Shown here: positions 27,853 through 37,109 of the stretch, piece by piece
Layout: each line of letters begins with the position of its first letter
How positions within the stretch are numbered: the stretch's first letter is position 1
Notes under the pieces: generated by a model
What the model was told of the DNA's origin: nothing
The model's input: only the letters and a program-made list of their open reading frames with translations
Databases searched by the model: none
Source: Winogradskyella endarachnes
Lineage (GTDB): Bacteria; Bacteroidota; Bacteroidia; Flavobacteriales; Flavobacteriaceae
Direction: 5' to 3'
NCBI RefSeq assembly: GCF_009741275.1
Contig: NZ_WOWS01000001.1
Span: 930,001 to 994,000, forward strand
DNA: 64,000 nucleotides
Made by a program: the position numbers and the translations under genes

Positions 27853-28727
27853 TAAATTGTATCTATAAAGCTTTTTTCTGTTTTATTAAATATAACTAAT
27901 CCCACTAAGAATATAATAAAACTCACTAAAGTTGCGTACAGTAGTTTATATAAATCTAACACACCTATGCCTAATGTAATATTTCTAACAAACTCTACAA
28001 TTATAGCTATAGGATTCCATTCTATAAGCCAATAATAATTAGGCAACTTATTATTAAAATAAGACATAGGGTACATTACCGCAGAACCATACATTAGTAA
28101 TTGAACTCCAAATTGAATTAAAAATGTTAAATCGCGGTATTTAGTGGTCATTGAGGAAATTATCATCCCTAAACCTAATCCTAAGAGTGCCATTAGAAAA
28201 ATTAAAAATGGTAAAATAACAACCTCAAAGCTAGGAAAAACGCCAAAAGCGGATGTTGTAAAATTAACATAGTATACATAAACTGCAGTAAAAACTAAAA
28301 ACTGAATTCCGTATCTTAATAAATTAGAGACAACAACAGACATTGGCATAATAACTCTTGGAAAATAAACTTTACCAAAAATATTTTCATTCTTTTTAAA
28401 GGTATCACTTGTACCTAAAAGGCATTCTTTAAAATAATTCCAAGTTGTTATACCTGCTAAATTGAACAAAAATCCAGGAACACCATTACCTGTTGGTATA
28501 TCTGCTAAATTATTAAAGATTAAAGTAAATATTAAAGATGTAAATAAGGGCTGAATTAAGTACCAAAGTGGTCCTAAAACCGTTTGTTTATACAGGGTAA
28601 TTATATCTCTTTTTACAAATAAAAAGAGCAAATCTTTATACCTCCAAATTTCTTTAAAATTAAAATCTACTAGCTTCTTTTTAGAAGATATAACATATAG
28701 CCAATGCTCTTGATCGGTAGTTTTCAA
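27852..28727 (-). CDS. wzm: Wzm-type polysaccharide ABC transporter permease
   Basis: 291 residues of the ABC-2 permease type. After a cytoplasmic N-terminus (IWRYKDLLFLFVKRDI), six hydrophobic segments span about 52-285. LGPLWYLIQPLFTSLIF and YGSAVMYPMSYF are typical of Wzm/RfbA permeases. It forms the inner-membrane channel with Wzt. A 131-base gap lies upstream, the largest within the locus, so a secondary promoter is possible. I saw no clean TAnnTTTG box there, only a one-mismatch candidate. Confidence 0.92.
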   Translation of the reverse strand: MKTTDQEHWLYVISSKKKLVDFNFKEIWRYKDLLFLFVKRDIITLYKQTVLGPLWYLIQPLFTSLIFTLIFNNLADIPTGNGVPGFLFNLAGITTWNYFKECLLGTSDTFKKNENIFGKVYFPRVIMPMSVVVSNLLRYGIQFLVFTAVYVYYVNFTTSAFGVFPSFEVVILPFLIFLMALLGLGLGMIISSMTTKYRDLTFLIQFGVQLLMYGSAVMYPMSYFNNKLPNYYWLIEWNPIAIIVEFVRNITLGIGVLDLYKLLYATLVSFIIFLVGLVIFNKTEKSFIDTI

Positions 28728-28858
28728 TTATTAATGCTTTAATATTATTAACGCGAATATAAGAAATGCATTCTGAGAAATAATTGATCCCTAATGCTTT
28801 TTAATTTTAACTTTCAACATTAAATATTAAATATGTTGTGAATCTAAAATAAAACGGA

Positions 28859-29836
28859 TTAACTAAAGGAATCCCAAGTAATTTTTAAGCCTTCTCTTAC
28901 TGTATATCTAGGTTGGTATCCTAACAGGTTTTGGGCTTTAGAAATATCTGCCAAAGAATCCCTTACATCACCTTGCCTATTAGGACCGTATATAGCTTTT
29001 AACTCTGAATTTGCAGCAGCTCTTAATGAATCCCATAAATAATTAATAGTTATACGTTCTCCACAAGCTACATTAAACACCTCGTTTTTAGCATCTTTTG
29101 ACGCAAAAAATCCTTTTACGTTAGCTTGCACCACATTATCGATAAATGTAAAATCTCTTGTTTGCTCACCATCACCATTAATTTTAGAAGGCACATTGTC
29201 CTTTAAAGCTTGCATAAACAAAGGAATTACAGCAGCATAGGCACCACTTGGACTCTGTTTTGGCCCAAAAACATTAAAATAACGAAGCCCAATTACATCT
29301 GTATTGTAAGTTGTACCAAAAACATCTGCATATAATTCATTTACATACTTAGTTACCGCATACGGTGACAATGGTTTACCAATTGTATCTTCTACTTTTG
29401 GCAGCGCCTTGCTATCTCCGTACGTAGAGCTTGATGCTGCATAAACCATTCGTTTAACCGTTGGACTATCTTTGAGAGCAATCATCATATTTAAAAACCC
29501 AGAAATATTAACCTCGTTAGTTGTAGCTGGATCATTAATTGAACGTGGCACAGAACCTAAAGCGGCTTGGTGAGACACATAATCAATACCATCCATTGCT
29601 TTTTTACAAGTTTCTAAATCTCTAATATCGCCTTCTATTAACTCGAAAGCTGGATTTTCCATAAATTCTATCAAGTTTTCACGATGACCATTCGAAAAAT
29701 TATCTAAAACACGAACCTTCTTTGCGTTATACTTAAGTAAATATTCTGTTAAATTAGACCCTATAAAGCCTCCTCCTCCTGTGATTAAAAAACTTAATTC
29801 TGAAAGGTCATTAGTGTGATGTGGATTTGAATACAT
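28859..29836 (-). CDS. wbpP: UDP-GlcNAc(A) 4-epimerase, WbpP/TviC type
   Basis: An extended short-chain dehydrogenase. ITGGGGFIGSNL binds NAD, ASSSTYG supplies the Ser, and YAVTKYVNELYADVF supplies the YxxxK pair. ALGSVPRSINDP and VEDTIGKPLSP are characteristic of WbpP/TviC, the epimerases that interconvert UDP-GlcNAc/GalNAc or their uronic acids. Length 325. With the dehydrogenase gene 3 bases upstream it would supply UDP-GalNAcA, as in Vi antigen and Pseudomonas O6 synthesis. It uses a longer N-terminal leader (about 14 residues) than most epimerases. Confidence 0.9.
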   Translation of the reverse strand: MYSNPHHTNDLSELSFLITGGGGFIGSNLTEYLLKYNAKKVRVLDNFSNGHRENLIEFMENPAFELIEGDIRDLETCKKAMDGIDYVSHQAALGSVPRSINDPATTNEVNISGFLNMMIALKDSPTVKRMVYAASSSTYGDSKALPKVEDTIGKPLSPYAVTKYVNELYADVFGTTYNTDVIGLRYFNVFGPKQSPSGAYAAVIPLFMQALKDNVPSKINGDGEQTRDFTFIDNVVQANVKGFFASKDAKNEVFNVACGERITINYLWDSLRAAANSELKAIYGPNRQGDVRDSLADISKAQNLLGYQPRYTVREGLKITWDSFS

Positions 29837-29839
29837 ATA

Positions 29840-31135
29840 TTATAATCTTGCGTCAACTGTATCTATAGGCAACAACGATTTTACATCGAATACAACACCT
29901 GAATTTGACTTTAATTTAGTTATGTCTAATTTTAAAAATTCATTATGAGAAACGGCTAATATAACCGCATCGTAGTCTGAACTTAATTGATTAAAATCAT
30001 TAATTAAGTCTAAATCATATTCATGTTTTACTTCTTCAACTGAAGCCCATGGATCATAAACCTCTACGTTAACATGATAAGACTGTAGCTCTTCAATAAT
30101 ATCAATAACTCTAGAGTTTCTGATATCTGGACAATTCTCTTTAAAAGTTATTCCGAGTACAAGTGCTTTTGAACCTTTAATTGTAGCCCCTTTGTTAATC
30201 ATCATTTTTACGGTTTCAGTAGCAACATAACCACCCATACTGTCATTCATTTTACGACCTGCTAATATTATTTCTGGATTATAACCAGACTCAATAGCTT
30301 TTTGTGCTAAGTAATATGGGTCTACACCAATACAATGTCCACCTACCAAACCTGGTGAGAACTTCAAAAAATTCCATTTAGTTCCAGCCGCTTCTAAAAC
30401 TGCTTTTGTGTCTATATCTAAAAGTCTAAAAATTTTAGACAGTTCGTTAACAAAAGCAATATTAATATCTCTTTGTGAGTTCTCTATTACTTTTGCAGCT
30501 TCTGCAACTTTAATAGATGGCGCTAAATGCGTCCCTGCTGTAATGACTTCCTTATATAAATTATCTACTTTAATTGCTACTTCTGGAGTTGAACCTGAAG
30601 TTACTTTAAGGATTTTTGTTACTGTATGGAGCTTATCTCCTGGATTTATTCTTTCTGGTGAATAGCCCGCAAAAAAGTCTTTATTATAAATTAATCCGGA
30701 AGTTTTAGCTACAACAGGAATACAGATATCTTCTGTAGCACCTGGATAAACTGTAGATTCATAAACTACAATATCTCCTTTACTTAACATTTTACCAACC
30801 GTTTCACTTGCTTTAATTAAAGGTGTAAAAACAGGTTTATTTAATGCATCTGTAGGCGTAGGCACTGTAACAATGTAAAAGTTTGGTTTAGATAATGCTT
30901 CAATATCATCGGTAATATACAAACCATTTTCAGCATTAATATCTGTTGTTAGCACAGACTTAAGCTCCTCATTATCTACTTCTAAGGTTTTATCAATTCC
31001 ATCGTTTAAGTCGCTAATACGATATTTATTAATATCAAAACCAACAACAAAGAATTTTTTAGCAAATTCTACAGCCAGAGGCAAACCAACATAGCCTAAT
31101 CCAATAATTGCAATTCTATCTTCCGAATTTATCAT
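29840..31135 (-). CDS. wbpO: UDP-N-acetylhexosamine 6-dehydrogenase, WbpO/TviB type
   Basis: Oxidises UDP-GlcNAc or UDP-GalNAc at C6 to the uronic acid with two NAD. IAIIGLGYVGLPLAVEFAK binds NAD. YESTVYPGATEDI, GYSPERINPGD and LVGGHCIGVDPYYL (catalytic Cys in HCIGVDPYY) define the family. Length 431. It overlaps the small sugar transferase gene by 4 bases and precedes wbpP by 3, a pair seen in Vi-type loci. The exact substrate (GlcNAc or GalNAc) cannot be decided from sequence. Confidence 0.92.
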   Translation of the reverse strand: MINSEDRIAIIGLGYVGLPLAVEFAKKFFVVGFDINKYRISDLNDGIDKTLEVDNEELKSVLTTDINAENGLYITDDIEALSKPNFYIVTVPTPTDALNKPVFTPLIKASETVGKMLSKGDIVVYESTVYPGATEDICIPVVAKTSGLIYNKDFFAGYSPERINPGDKLHTVTKILKVTSGSTPEVAIKVDNLYKEVITAGTHLAPSIKVAEAAKVIENSQRDINIAFVNELSKIFRLLDIDTKAVLEAAGTKWNFLKFSPGLVGGHCIGVDPYYLAQKAIESGYNPEIILAGRKMNDSMGGYVATETVKMMINKGATIKGSKALVLGITFKENCPDIRNSRVIDIIEELQSYHVNVEVYDPWASVEEVKHEYDLDLINDFNQLSSDYDAVILAVSHNEFLKLDITKLKSNSGVVFDVKSLLPIDTVDARL

Positions 31136-31722
31136 TTGTTTAAAATAGATTTAAAAATGAATCTCAAATCTAAGTAAAAACTATAGTTCTTAACGTAATT
31201 TTTGTTGATTTTCACTTTATCTACCCAAATAATCGTTCTATTGTAATGTTCTGGATCCTTATGTCTGGCTAATATGTTCTCCTCATTTTTATATTTAAGA
31301 GTAGCAGGACCAGTTATACCTGGTTTAACCAACAATATTATCCTATCTTCACCCTCTAATTTATCTGCAAAACCCTCTAAATCAGGTCTAGGACCAACAA
31401 AACTCATATCTCCTATTAAAACATTAAATAGCTGCGGAAGCTCATTCAATTTTGATTTCCTTAAAAACACACCTGTTTTTGATGCATATTTGTCCATGTT
31501 ACCTAATTGATGATTACCATCTCGTAATGTTCTTATTTTATAAATTTTAAAGGGCTTACCGTGCTGACCAATACGATACTGTGTAAAGACACCATATTTT
31601 CGGGTATCAATGGTAGCAATTACTATTAATAGAAAAATAGGGATAATTAAGAACGGCAAAAACACTATGACTAAGGAAAAATCAAATAAACGCTTAATCC
31701 TAAGTTGAGTTTTAGTAATCAA
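31132..31722 (-). CDS. Small phosphoglycosyl transferase (PglC/WcaJ catalytic type)
   Basis: 196 residues consisting of one N-terminal re-entrant hydrophobic helix (about 12-35) and the catalytic domain. Motifs are QYRIGQHGKPFKIYKIRTL, RKSKLNELPQL and MSFVGPRPDLEGF, where the Asp-Glu-type pair of this superfamily is conserved as KLNELP. It joins a sugar-1-phosphate to undecaprenyl phosphate as the first membrane step. It sits beside the uronic acid genes, which hints at the initiating sugar. It is distinct from the larger transferase at 9674. Confidence 0.88.
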   Translation of the reverse strand: MITKTQLRIKRLFDFSLVIVFLPFLIIPIFLLIVIATIDTRKYGVFTQYRIGQHGKPFKIYKIRTLRDGNHQLGNMDKYASKTGVFLRKSKLNELPQLFNVLIGDMSFVGPRPDLEGFADKLEGEDRIILLVKPGITGPATLKYKNEENILARHKDPEHYNRTIIWVDKVKINKNYVKNYSFYLDLRFIFKSILNK

Positions 31723-31742
31723 TATATATGAGATTAGTTATA

Positions 31743-34214
31743 TTAAGTCCTCTTAACTAAATTCTTAATTTTAGTTAAAAACGAATTCTTATCTTTTTCA
31801 TGGTAGGCACTTCCATACACACCATATCCGTAACCATAACCGTAACCATAACCGTAATTATAATTATTTTTGTGCTTGTAAAAATTTAGAACATAACTAA
31901 CATTTTTCAGTTCTCCTGTTTTATGTTTAGCGTTTACAAGTTGTAACATACCTTTTTTTGTATAATTTAATCTCACCATAAAAATGGTTGCATCTGCATA
32001 TTGTACTAACTCTAATGCATCTGTTACTAAACCAAGTGGAGGCGTATCTAAAATAATAATATCATACTCGTTTTTAAATTTCTCTATAACGCCTTTTAAC
32101 TTATCTCCCATCAATAATTCTGAAGGGTTTGGAGGGATTGGTCCCGAAGTTATTAAATCTAAATTTTCAATATGTGTATTTATTATGACGTCTTCTAAAG
32201 GACTATCATCAATTAAATAATTAACTATTCCTTTTTCATTATCAATTTCAAAATCGTCAAATATTTTAGGTTTTCGTAAATCTAAACCTAACAAGATTGT
32301 CTTTTTACCAGAAAGCGCATACACTGTAGCTATATTTATTGAAGTAAACGTTTTACCTTCTCCACTAACTGAAGAGGTTATCATTAAAGTATTTGCTTTA
32401 GTATCTACTTTTTTGTTTTTAAAAATAAATTGCAAGCTAGACCTAATTGCTCTAAAAGATTCTGCTACGGCTGATTTTGGCTTTTCATAAACCACCAAAT
32501 TATTATTGTAACGATATTTTCCAATTAACCCTAATATTGGAATATTAGACATTCTAGCAATTTCATCTGAGCCATGAATGGTATTATCTAATAGATATAT
32601 AAGAAATATTAATAATATAGGTGCAAAAAAACCAATCATTAAACCCATCATATAGTTGAGAGTTTTATTAGGTCCTATTGGTGCATCTCCTATATCTTTT
32701 GCCTCATCAATTACAGTAATATCAGATATATTAGCGGCTTTTACAATTGCTGCCTCTCCTCGCTTTGCTTGATATATTTCATAGGCTTCACGGCTTAAAT
32801 CTAATTTTCTTTGAATTTTTAAAAACTCTTGCTGTCCTTCTGGTAAATCACTGAGTTTTGATTCTAAATTTGCTATTTTTCTCCCTATAGTATTTAATTG
32901 AACACTAATCGTTTGCTTTGTTGCATTGATTGTTTCTAGTAAAACGTTTTTTTCTGTATCTATTTGACGGTCTATATCTTCAAACAATATAGAGCCTTCC
33001 TTTGTAGAATATTCAAGATTACGACGTTGAACAGACAAACCTATTATACGAGAAACACCACTTAATATATTACCCTCTTCAATACCAACAGAAGTTGGTG
33101 CTGCTAATTTTGTGTAATCTGTTTTTGTAACCAGATAGTCTTGAAGCGTATTTAAATAATTTAGTTTAGATTCTTCTACTAATTTTTCTTGTTCATACTC
33201 TTTTAATTGTTCTGAAATCTGACTAATTTCTTCTTCTACATTATAAACCTTATTTGTCTTTCGGAAATCATTCATTTCATCGGTTACAGCCTTCAAATTT
33301 GTATTCACCGCACCTAAACTACTATCAATAAATTTTATAGTATTTGTTGCGTATAGGTTTTTTCTTTCTAATTCTGTTCTACTTAATATCGCTGATGTAG
33401 CATTTAAAAAGTCAACAATTTTAGACTTATTTTTTCCTACTAAAGACAACCTTAACACAGAAGATGATTCTCTAGAAAATGGTTCTATTTTTATATTATT
33501 TTTATATTGATTTACTACACCATCAAAATTAGAATACCTAATAAAATATTTAGCTTCATCATTTATAACGGCGTTTGATTTTAGTTTTACAATACCGTTA
33601 AAAAATGCTGTATTTACTACCTCTCCAAATTTATATTTTTTAGAAAATAATCCAGGTGTAACGTGAGCCGTTATTTTATCTTTAGTGTCAAAAATTTGAC
33701 ATAACACTTGAGCGTTAGAAAACTCATAACTTAATTGGTACGTTGTATTGTTAATTACATCTATGGCTATGGCTTTACCTAAAGCTTGCGGCTTAGACTT
33801 ATCTGTAATTACTTCAAATGGTGCAGCTTTATAAATATCAACCAAATGATATTCGCCTTGGTATAAATATTCTTTATAGAACTCTAAAGAATCTACAACC
33901 AACTCATTATGAGACCTTGTTTTAATTTCAGTTAAAATACTTCCTACTTTACTAGAAACACCTCCCCAATTAAAGGAAATACTAGTATTTGCCGTAAAAA
34001 ATGGACTCTGGTCATTATCTATAGTGATTAGTGAATCTAATCTATAGATACTTTCTTTTCTAACATTTACAAAATAAGCAACCAATAGTGCTACACCAAT
34101 GCATAACACAACAAATTTCCATAGACTTATAACTTTAAACAAAAACCCTTTAAAGTCAAAACTGGTACCTTGCAGCTCCATTTCTTCAATTTCGTCGTAC
34201 ACTCTTGTATTCAT
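31743..34214 (-). CDS. wzc: Wzc-type polysaccharide co-polymerase with tyrosine autokinase
   Basis: An inner-membrane protein that regulates chain length and export. Two membrane segments (about 30-48 and 518-542) flank a periplasmic Wzz-like domain with coiled-coil stretches (about 280-480). The cytoplasmic BY-kinase follows, with Walker A SSVSGEGKT (614-622), Walker A' LLGLDLRKPK (641-650) and Walker B IIILDTPP (719-726). The tail is a Gly-Tyr repeat (about 787-803), a cluster of phosphorylatable tyrosines. The 823-residue length is normal for fused Bacteroidota Wzc. It follows wza by 3 bases. No matching phosphatase gene is in the window. Confidence 0.93.
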   Translation of the reverse strand: MNTRVYDEIEEMELQGTSFDFKGFLFKVISLWKFVVLCIGVALLVAYFVNVRKESIYRLDSLITIDNDQSPFFTANTSISFNWGGVSSKVGSILTEIKTRSHNELVVDSLEFYKEYLYQGEYHLVDIYKAAPFEVITDKSKPQALGKAIAIDVINNTTYQLSYEFSNAQVLCQIFDTKDKITAHVTPGLFSKKYKFGEVVNTAFFNGIVKLKSNAVINDEAKYFIRYSNFDGVVNQYKNNIKIEPFSRESSSVLRLSLVGKNKSKIVDFLNATSAILSRTELERKNLYATNTIKFIDSSLGAVNTNLKAVTDEMNDFRKTNKVYNVEEEISQISEQLKEYEQEKLVEESKLNYLNTLQDYLVTKTDYTKLAAPTSVGIEEGNILSGVSRIIGLSVQRRNLEYSTKEGSILFEDIDRQIDTEKNVLLETINATKQTISVQLNTIGRKIANLESKLSDLPEGQQEFLKIQRKLDLSREAYEIYQAKRGEAAIVKAANISDITVIDEAKDIGDAPIGPNKTLNYMMGLMIGFFAPILLIFLIYLLDNTIHGSDEIARMSNIPILGLIGKYRYNNNLVVYEKPKSAVAESFRAIRSSLQFIFKNKKVDTKANTLMITSSVSGEGKTFTSINIATVYALSGKKTILLGLDLRKPKIFDDFEIDNEKGIVNYLIDDSPLEDVIINTHIENLDLITSGPIPPNPSELLMGDKLKGVIEKFKNEYDIIILDTPPLGLVTDALELVQYADATIFMVRLNYTKKGMLQLVNAKHKTGELKNVSYVLNFYKHKNNYNYGYGYGYGYGYGVYGSAYHEKDKNSFLTKIKNLVKRT
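31822..31858 (-). repeat. Hexanucleotide repeat encoding the Gly-Tyr tail of Wzc
   Basis: About six units of a six-base repeat (ggttay on the coding strand, alternating ggttac and ggttat) encode consecutive Gly-Tyr pairs. Changes by whole units keep the frame and only vary the number of tyrosines. Confidence 0.75.
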
Positions 34215-34217
34215 CTA

Positions 34218-35018
34218 TTATAATCTTGAAAATAATAAAACTGTAGTAGATAACAGTGATACAACAGTTACAATGGCAGATAAACTTGATATTGCTGTTT
34301 CACCAGTCCCTATAGATTTTTGTTTTAAGGGTTCTACATATATAATATCATTGGGTTGAATATAATAATACGGAGACCTCATCACTTTAACATCAGTTAA
34401 ATCTAAGGTATGTATTTTCTGTCCTTGAGGATATTGTCTAATAATCTTTACAGCTTTTTTATTACCTGTTACTGGTATCTCACCAACATTAGCAATTGCT
34501 TCAAAAATGTTCACACGTTCTTTAAATAAAACCACACTACCAGGATTACCTACTTCTCCATTAGCTGTAAAACGTAAACCTGCTAATTTTACCGTTACAA
34601 AAATATTAGCTGTAATTTTAAACTGTTCATCTAATAATTTTTTCTCAATGATTTTCTCAATTTCTTCAGTTGTAAACCCTAAAACATTTATATAACCTAA
34701 GGTTGGTATTCTTATATTACCGTGCACATCAACAGTAAACCCATCAAAATAAGACCTTTCTGCACTTGACGCATTTAAATTTTCTTCTCCTATTGGATTT
34801 AAAATCTCAACAGTTTCTTGATCTATAGCCTTAACTCTTACATTGAGAATATCATTAATTTGAACTCTATAAGGTTTCTGAATTTCGCTTAAATTATAAG
34901 GAATAGTATTATTAATTGAATTCTCTTTATTTTGCAAATAAATGGTGTCTTTGTGAGGAATACATGAGGAAACAATAACACAAACTAATAAAATGATTAA
35001 AAGCTTTATACGCTTCAT
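34218..35018 (-). CDS. wza: Wza-type polysaccharide export lipoprotein
   Basis: The outer-membrane channel component for the glycan. The lipoprotein signal ends in VCVIVSSC (Cys at about residue 19). The polysaccharide export domain follows (YRVQINDILNVRVKA, IRIPTLGYINVLGFT), then a SLBB domain (FTANGEVGNPGSVVL and IRQYPQGQKIHTLDL), and the C-terminus ends in a hydrophobic segment (about 245-262). It has 266 residues, shorter than E. coli Wza and typical for Bacteroidota. It is the first gene of the locus, with a good promoter at 35041-35070. Confidence 0.9.
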   Translation of the reverse strand: MKRIKLLIILLVCVIVSSCIPHKDTIYLQNKENSINNTIPYNLSEIQKPYRVQINDILNVRVKAIDQETVEILNPIGEENLNASSAERSYFDGFTVDVHGNIRIPTLGYINVLGFTTEEIEKIIEKKLLDEQFKITANIFVTVKLAGLRFTANGEVGNPGSVVLFKERVNIFEAIANVGEIPVTGNKKAVKIIRQYPQGQKIHTLDLTDVKVMRSPYYYIQPNDIIYVEPLKQKSIGTGETAISSLSAIVTVVSLLSTTVLLFSRL

Positions 35019-35040
35019 ATAAACAATGGATCTTTAAAGA

Positions 35041-35070
35041 CAAATATAATGTATCAATAGTAATAACAAA
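35041..35070 (-). promoter_or_regulatory. Promoter of the polysaccharide locus (wza)
   Basis: On the minus strand TTTG (35070-35067), an 18-base spacer and TATATTTG (35048-35041) match the Bacteroidota -33/-7 pattern. The predicted start of transcription lies near 35034, some 16 bases before the wza ATG. One arm of an inverted repeat touches the -7 box. Confidence 0.5.
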
Positions 35071-35109
35071 ACAATTACTTTTGTTTTTGGTTTATTCCAT
35101 TGATACATT
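35048..35109. repeat. Inverted repeat in the wza/ABC-F divergent region
   Basis: AATGTATCAAT at 35048-35058 and its perfect reverse complement at 35099-35109 (11 bp each, 40-base spacer). The arms flank both divergent promoters, so this may be an operator for a dimeric regulator or a looped site. Confidence 0.65.
35076..35083 (+). promoter_or_regulatory. Possible -7 box of the ABC-F gene
   Basis: TACTTTTG fits TAnnTTTG, 43 bases before the TTG start at 35126. No convincing -33 TTG is seen. It lies between the arms of the inverted repeat. Confidence 0.35.
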
Positions 35110-35125
35110 TTTAAAATAAATAAGT

Positions 35126-36988
35126 TTGAATTATCTCAACGTAGAAAACATATCAAAATCATTTGGAGAGTTGGTACTCTTTAAAGATTTATCATTTAGC
35201 ATACATAAAGATCAAAAAATTTCATTTGTAGCCAAAAACGGAAGTGGTAAAACATCTATTCTAAATATTTTAGCAGGCAAGGACGCACCAGATAACGGTC
35301 AAATTGTAGTTAGAAAAGGACTCAGATTAGCATTCTTAGATCAAGAGCCAGAATTAGACCCAAATCTTACGCTTGATGAAACAATATTTGCTTCAGACAT
35401 TCCTATTCTTAAAGTTATAGAAGCTTATGAACATGCTTTAAAAAATCCGGAAGATACAGATGCTTATCAGAAAGCATTTGAAGCTATGGATAGATATAAT
35501 GCATGGGAATTTGAAACACAATACCAGCAAACACTCTCTCAATTAAAACTAGATGATTTAACACTAAAAGTAAAAACTTTGTCTGGTGGCCAAAAAAAAC
35601 GATTAGCTTTAGCACAAGCCCTTTTAAGCAAACCAGATATTTTAATTTTAGATGAGCCAACCAATCATCTCGATTTAGAAATGATAGAATGGTTAGAGGA
35701 TTATTTTGCTAAAACACAGCAAACCTTGTTTATGGTAACGCACGATCGTTATTTTTTAGAACGTGTTTGTAACGAAATTATAGAGTTAGACCATGGCCAA
35801 CTCTACACCTATAAAGGCAACTATTCTTACTACTTAGAAAAAAGAGAAGCAAGAATTGAAAATGAAGCTACAGAAGTTGGTAAAGCCAAACAACTCTTTA
35901 AAAAAGAGCTAGAATGGATGCGTCGCCAACCCAAAGCACGTACCACAAAATCTAAAAGTAGAATAGACGATTTTTCTGAAATAAAATCTAAAGCACACAA
36001 ACGTCGTAACGACCACCAAGTCCAATTAGAAATTAACATGGAACGTCTTGGCAGTAAAATTATAGAATTCCATAAGGTGTCTAAATCATTTAAAAATAAA
36101 ACCATTTTAAATGGTTTTGAATACACCTTTAAAAAAGGCGAACGTATTGGTATTATTGGTAAAAATGGCACCGGAAAATCTACATTTTTAAATCTCTTAA
36201 CCCAAAGTATGCAACCAGATAGCGGTAAAGTGGTTATAGGAGAAACAGTTAAGATTGGCTATTACACTCAAGGAGGAATTAAGGCTAAACCCAACCAAAA
36301 AGTAATCGATGTTATTAAAGAATTCGGCGACTATATACCATTAGCAAAAGGCAGACAAATTAGCGCTCAGCAATTATTAGAACGTTTTCTTTTTGACCGA
36401 AAAAAGCAATGGGATTTTGTCGAAAAATTAAGTGGTGGCGAACAAAAACGGTTGTATTTATGTACTGTTTTAATTCAAAATCCTAATGTTTTAATATTAG
36501 ATGAACCTACTAATGATTTAGATATTGTAACCTTAAATGTTCTAGAAGATTTCTTAATGGATTTCCCTGGAGTACTGTTAGTTGTGTCTCACGATCGTTA
36601 TTTTATGGATAAAATTGTAGACCACTTATTTGTGTTTAGAGGTCAGGGTGTTGTAGATGATTTTCCTGGGAATTATTCAGACTTTAGAGCTTATGATAGT
36701 AGTCAAACAAAACAAATTGAAATTTCAGAAAAAAAAGACAACACAAAAGCAAAAAAGAAAAACGAAGCCAACAAACTAGATTATAACGAACAAAAAGAAT
36801 ATAAAAATTTAGAATCTAAAATTAGAGCATTAGAATTAGATAAAACAGCATTAGAATCTAAATTCAATAATCCAGATTTAACTCAAGACGAAATAGGAAA
36901 ACTTTCCGCAAAGCTTCAAGTGATTATGGATACAATCGAAGAAAAAGAAATGCGTTGGTTTGAATTGTCTGAAAAATTAGAAGGGTAA
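35126..36988 (+). CDS. ABC-F family ATPase, Uup-like
   Basis: A soluble protein with two ABC domains and no membrane part, expected to act on ribosomes or DNA structures. Domain 1 has AKNGSGKTS (Walker A) and LSGGQKKRLALAQALL. Domain 2 has GKNGTGKSTFLNLL and LSGGEQKRLYLC, each followed by an ILDEPTN Walker B. The C-terminal lysine- and glutamate-rich coiled coil (about 545-620) is typical of Uup rather than EttA. The start is TTG with NYLNVENISKSFG, the normal first strand of the family. It is divergent from wza, across a 107-base region with an inverted repeat. Confidence 0.9.
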   Translation: MNYLNVENISKSFGELVLFKDLSFSIHKDQKISFVAKNGSGKTSILNILAGKDAPDNGQIVVRKGLRLAFLDQEPELDPNLTLDETIFASDIPILKVIEAYEHALKNPEDTDAYQKAFEAMDRYNAWEFETQYQQTLSQLKLDDLTLKVKTLSGGQKKRLALAQALLSKPDILILDEPTNHLDLEMIEWLEDYFAKTQQTLFMVTHDRYFLERVCNEIIELDHGQLYTYKGNYSYYLEKREARIENEATEVGKAKQLFKKELEWMRRQPKARTTKSKSRIDDFSEIKSKAHKRRNDHQVQLEINMERLGSKIIEFHKVSKSFKNKTILNGFEYTFKKGERIGIIGKNGTGKSTFLNLLTQSMQPDSGKVVIGETVKIGYYTQGGIKAKPNQKVIDVIKEFGDYIPLAKGRQISAQQLLERFLFDRKKQWDFVEKLSGGEQKRLYLCTVLIQNPNVLILDEPTNDLDIVTLNVLEDFLMDFPGVLLVVSHDRYFMDKIVDHLFVFRGQGVVDDFPGNYSDFRAYDSSQTKQIEISEKKDNTKAKKKNEANKLDYNEQKEYKNLESKIRALELDKTALESKFNNPDLTQDEIGKLSAKLQVIMDTIEEKEMRWFELSEKLEG

Positions 36989-37072
36989 AAGTGTGAAGTG
37001 ATATTAAAAAAATGAGTTTTCATAGAAACTTTTTTTAACTCTGAAACTTTGATACTTTGAAACCTTCAAACG

Positions 37073-37103
37073 TTCAACTTTTCAACTTTTCAACTTTTCA
37101 ACT
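37073..37103 (+). repeat. Tandem octamer repeat ttcaactt
   Basis: Nearly four head-to-tail copies of the octamer ttcaactt end 6 bases before the methyltransferase ATG. A looser version of the same word fills 38771-38850, before the PduO gene. Confidence 0.85.
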
Positions 37104-37109
37104 AAATAT

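Noticed and set aside
31822..31858. Gly-Tyr hexamer tract as a CRISPR or regulatory repeat
   Set aside because: It lies in frame inside wzc and encodes its tyrosine tail.
37073..37103. Octamer array as a CRISPR
   Set aside because: Units are contiguous with no spacers, and no cas gene is near.
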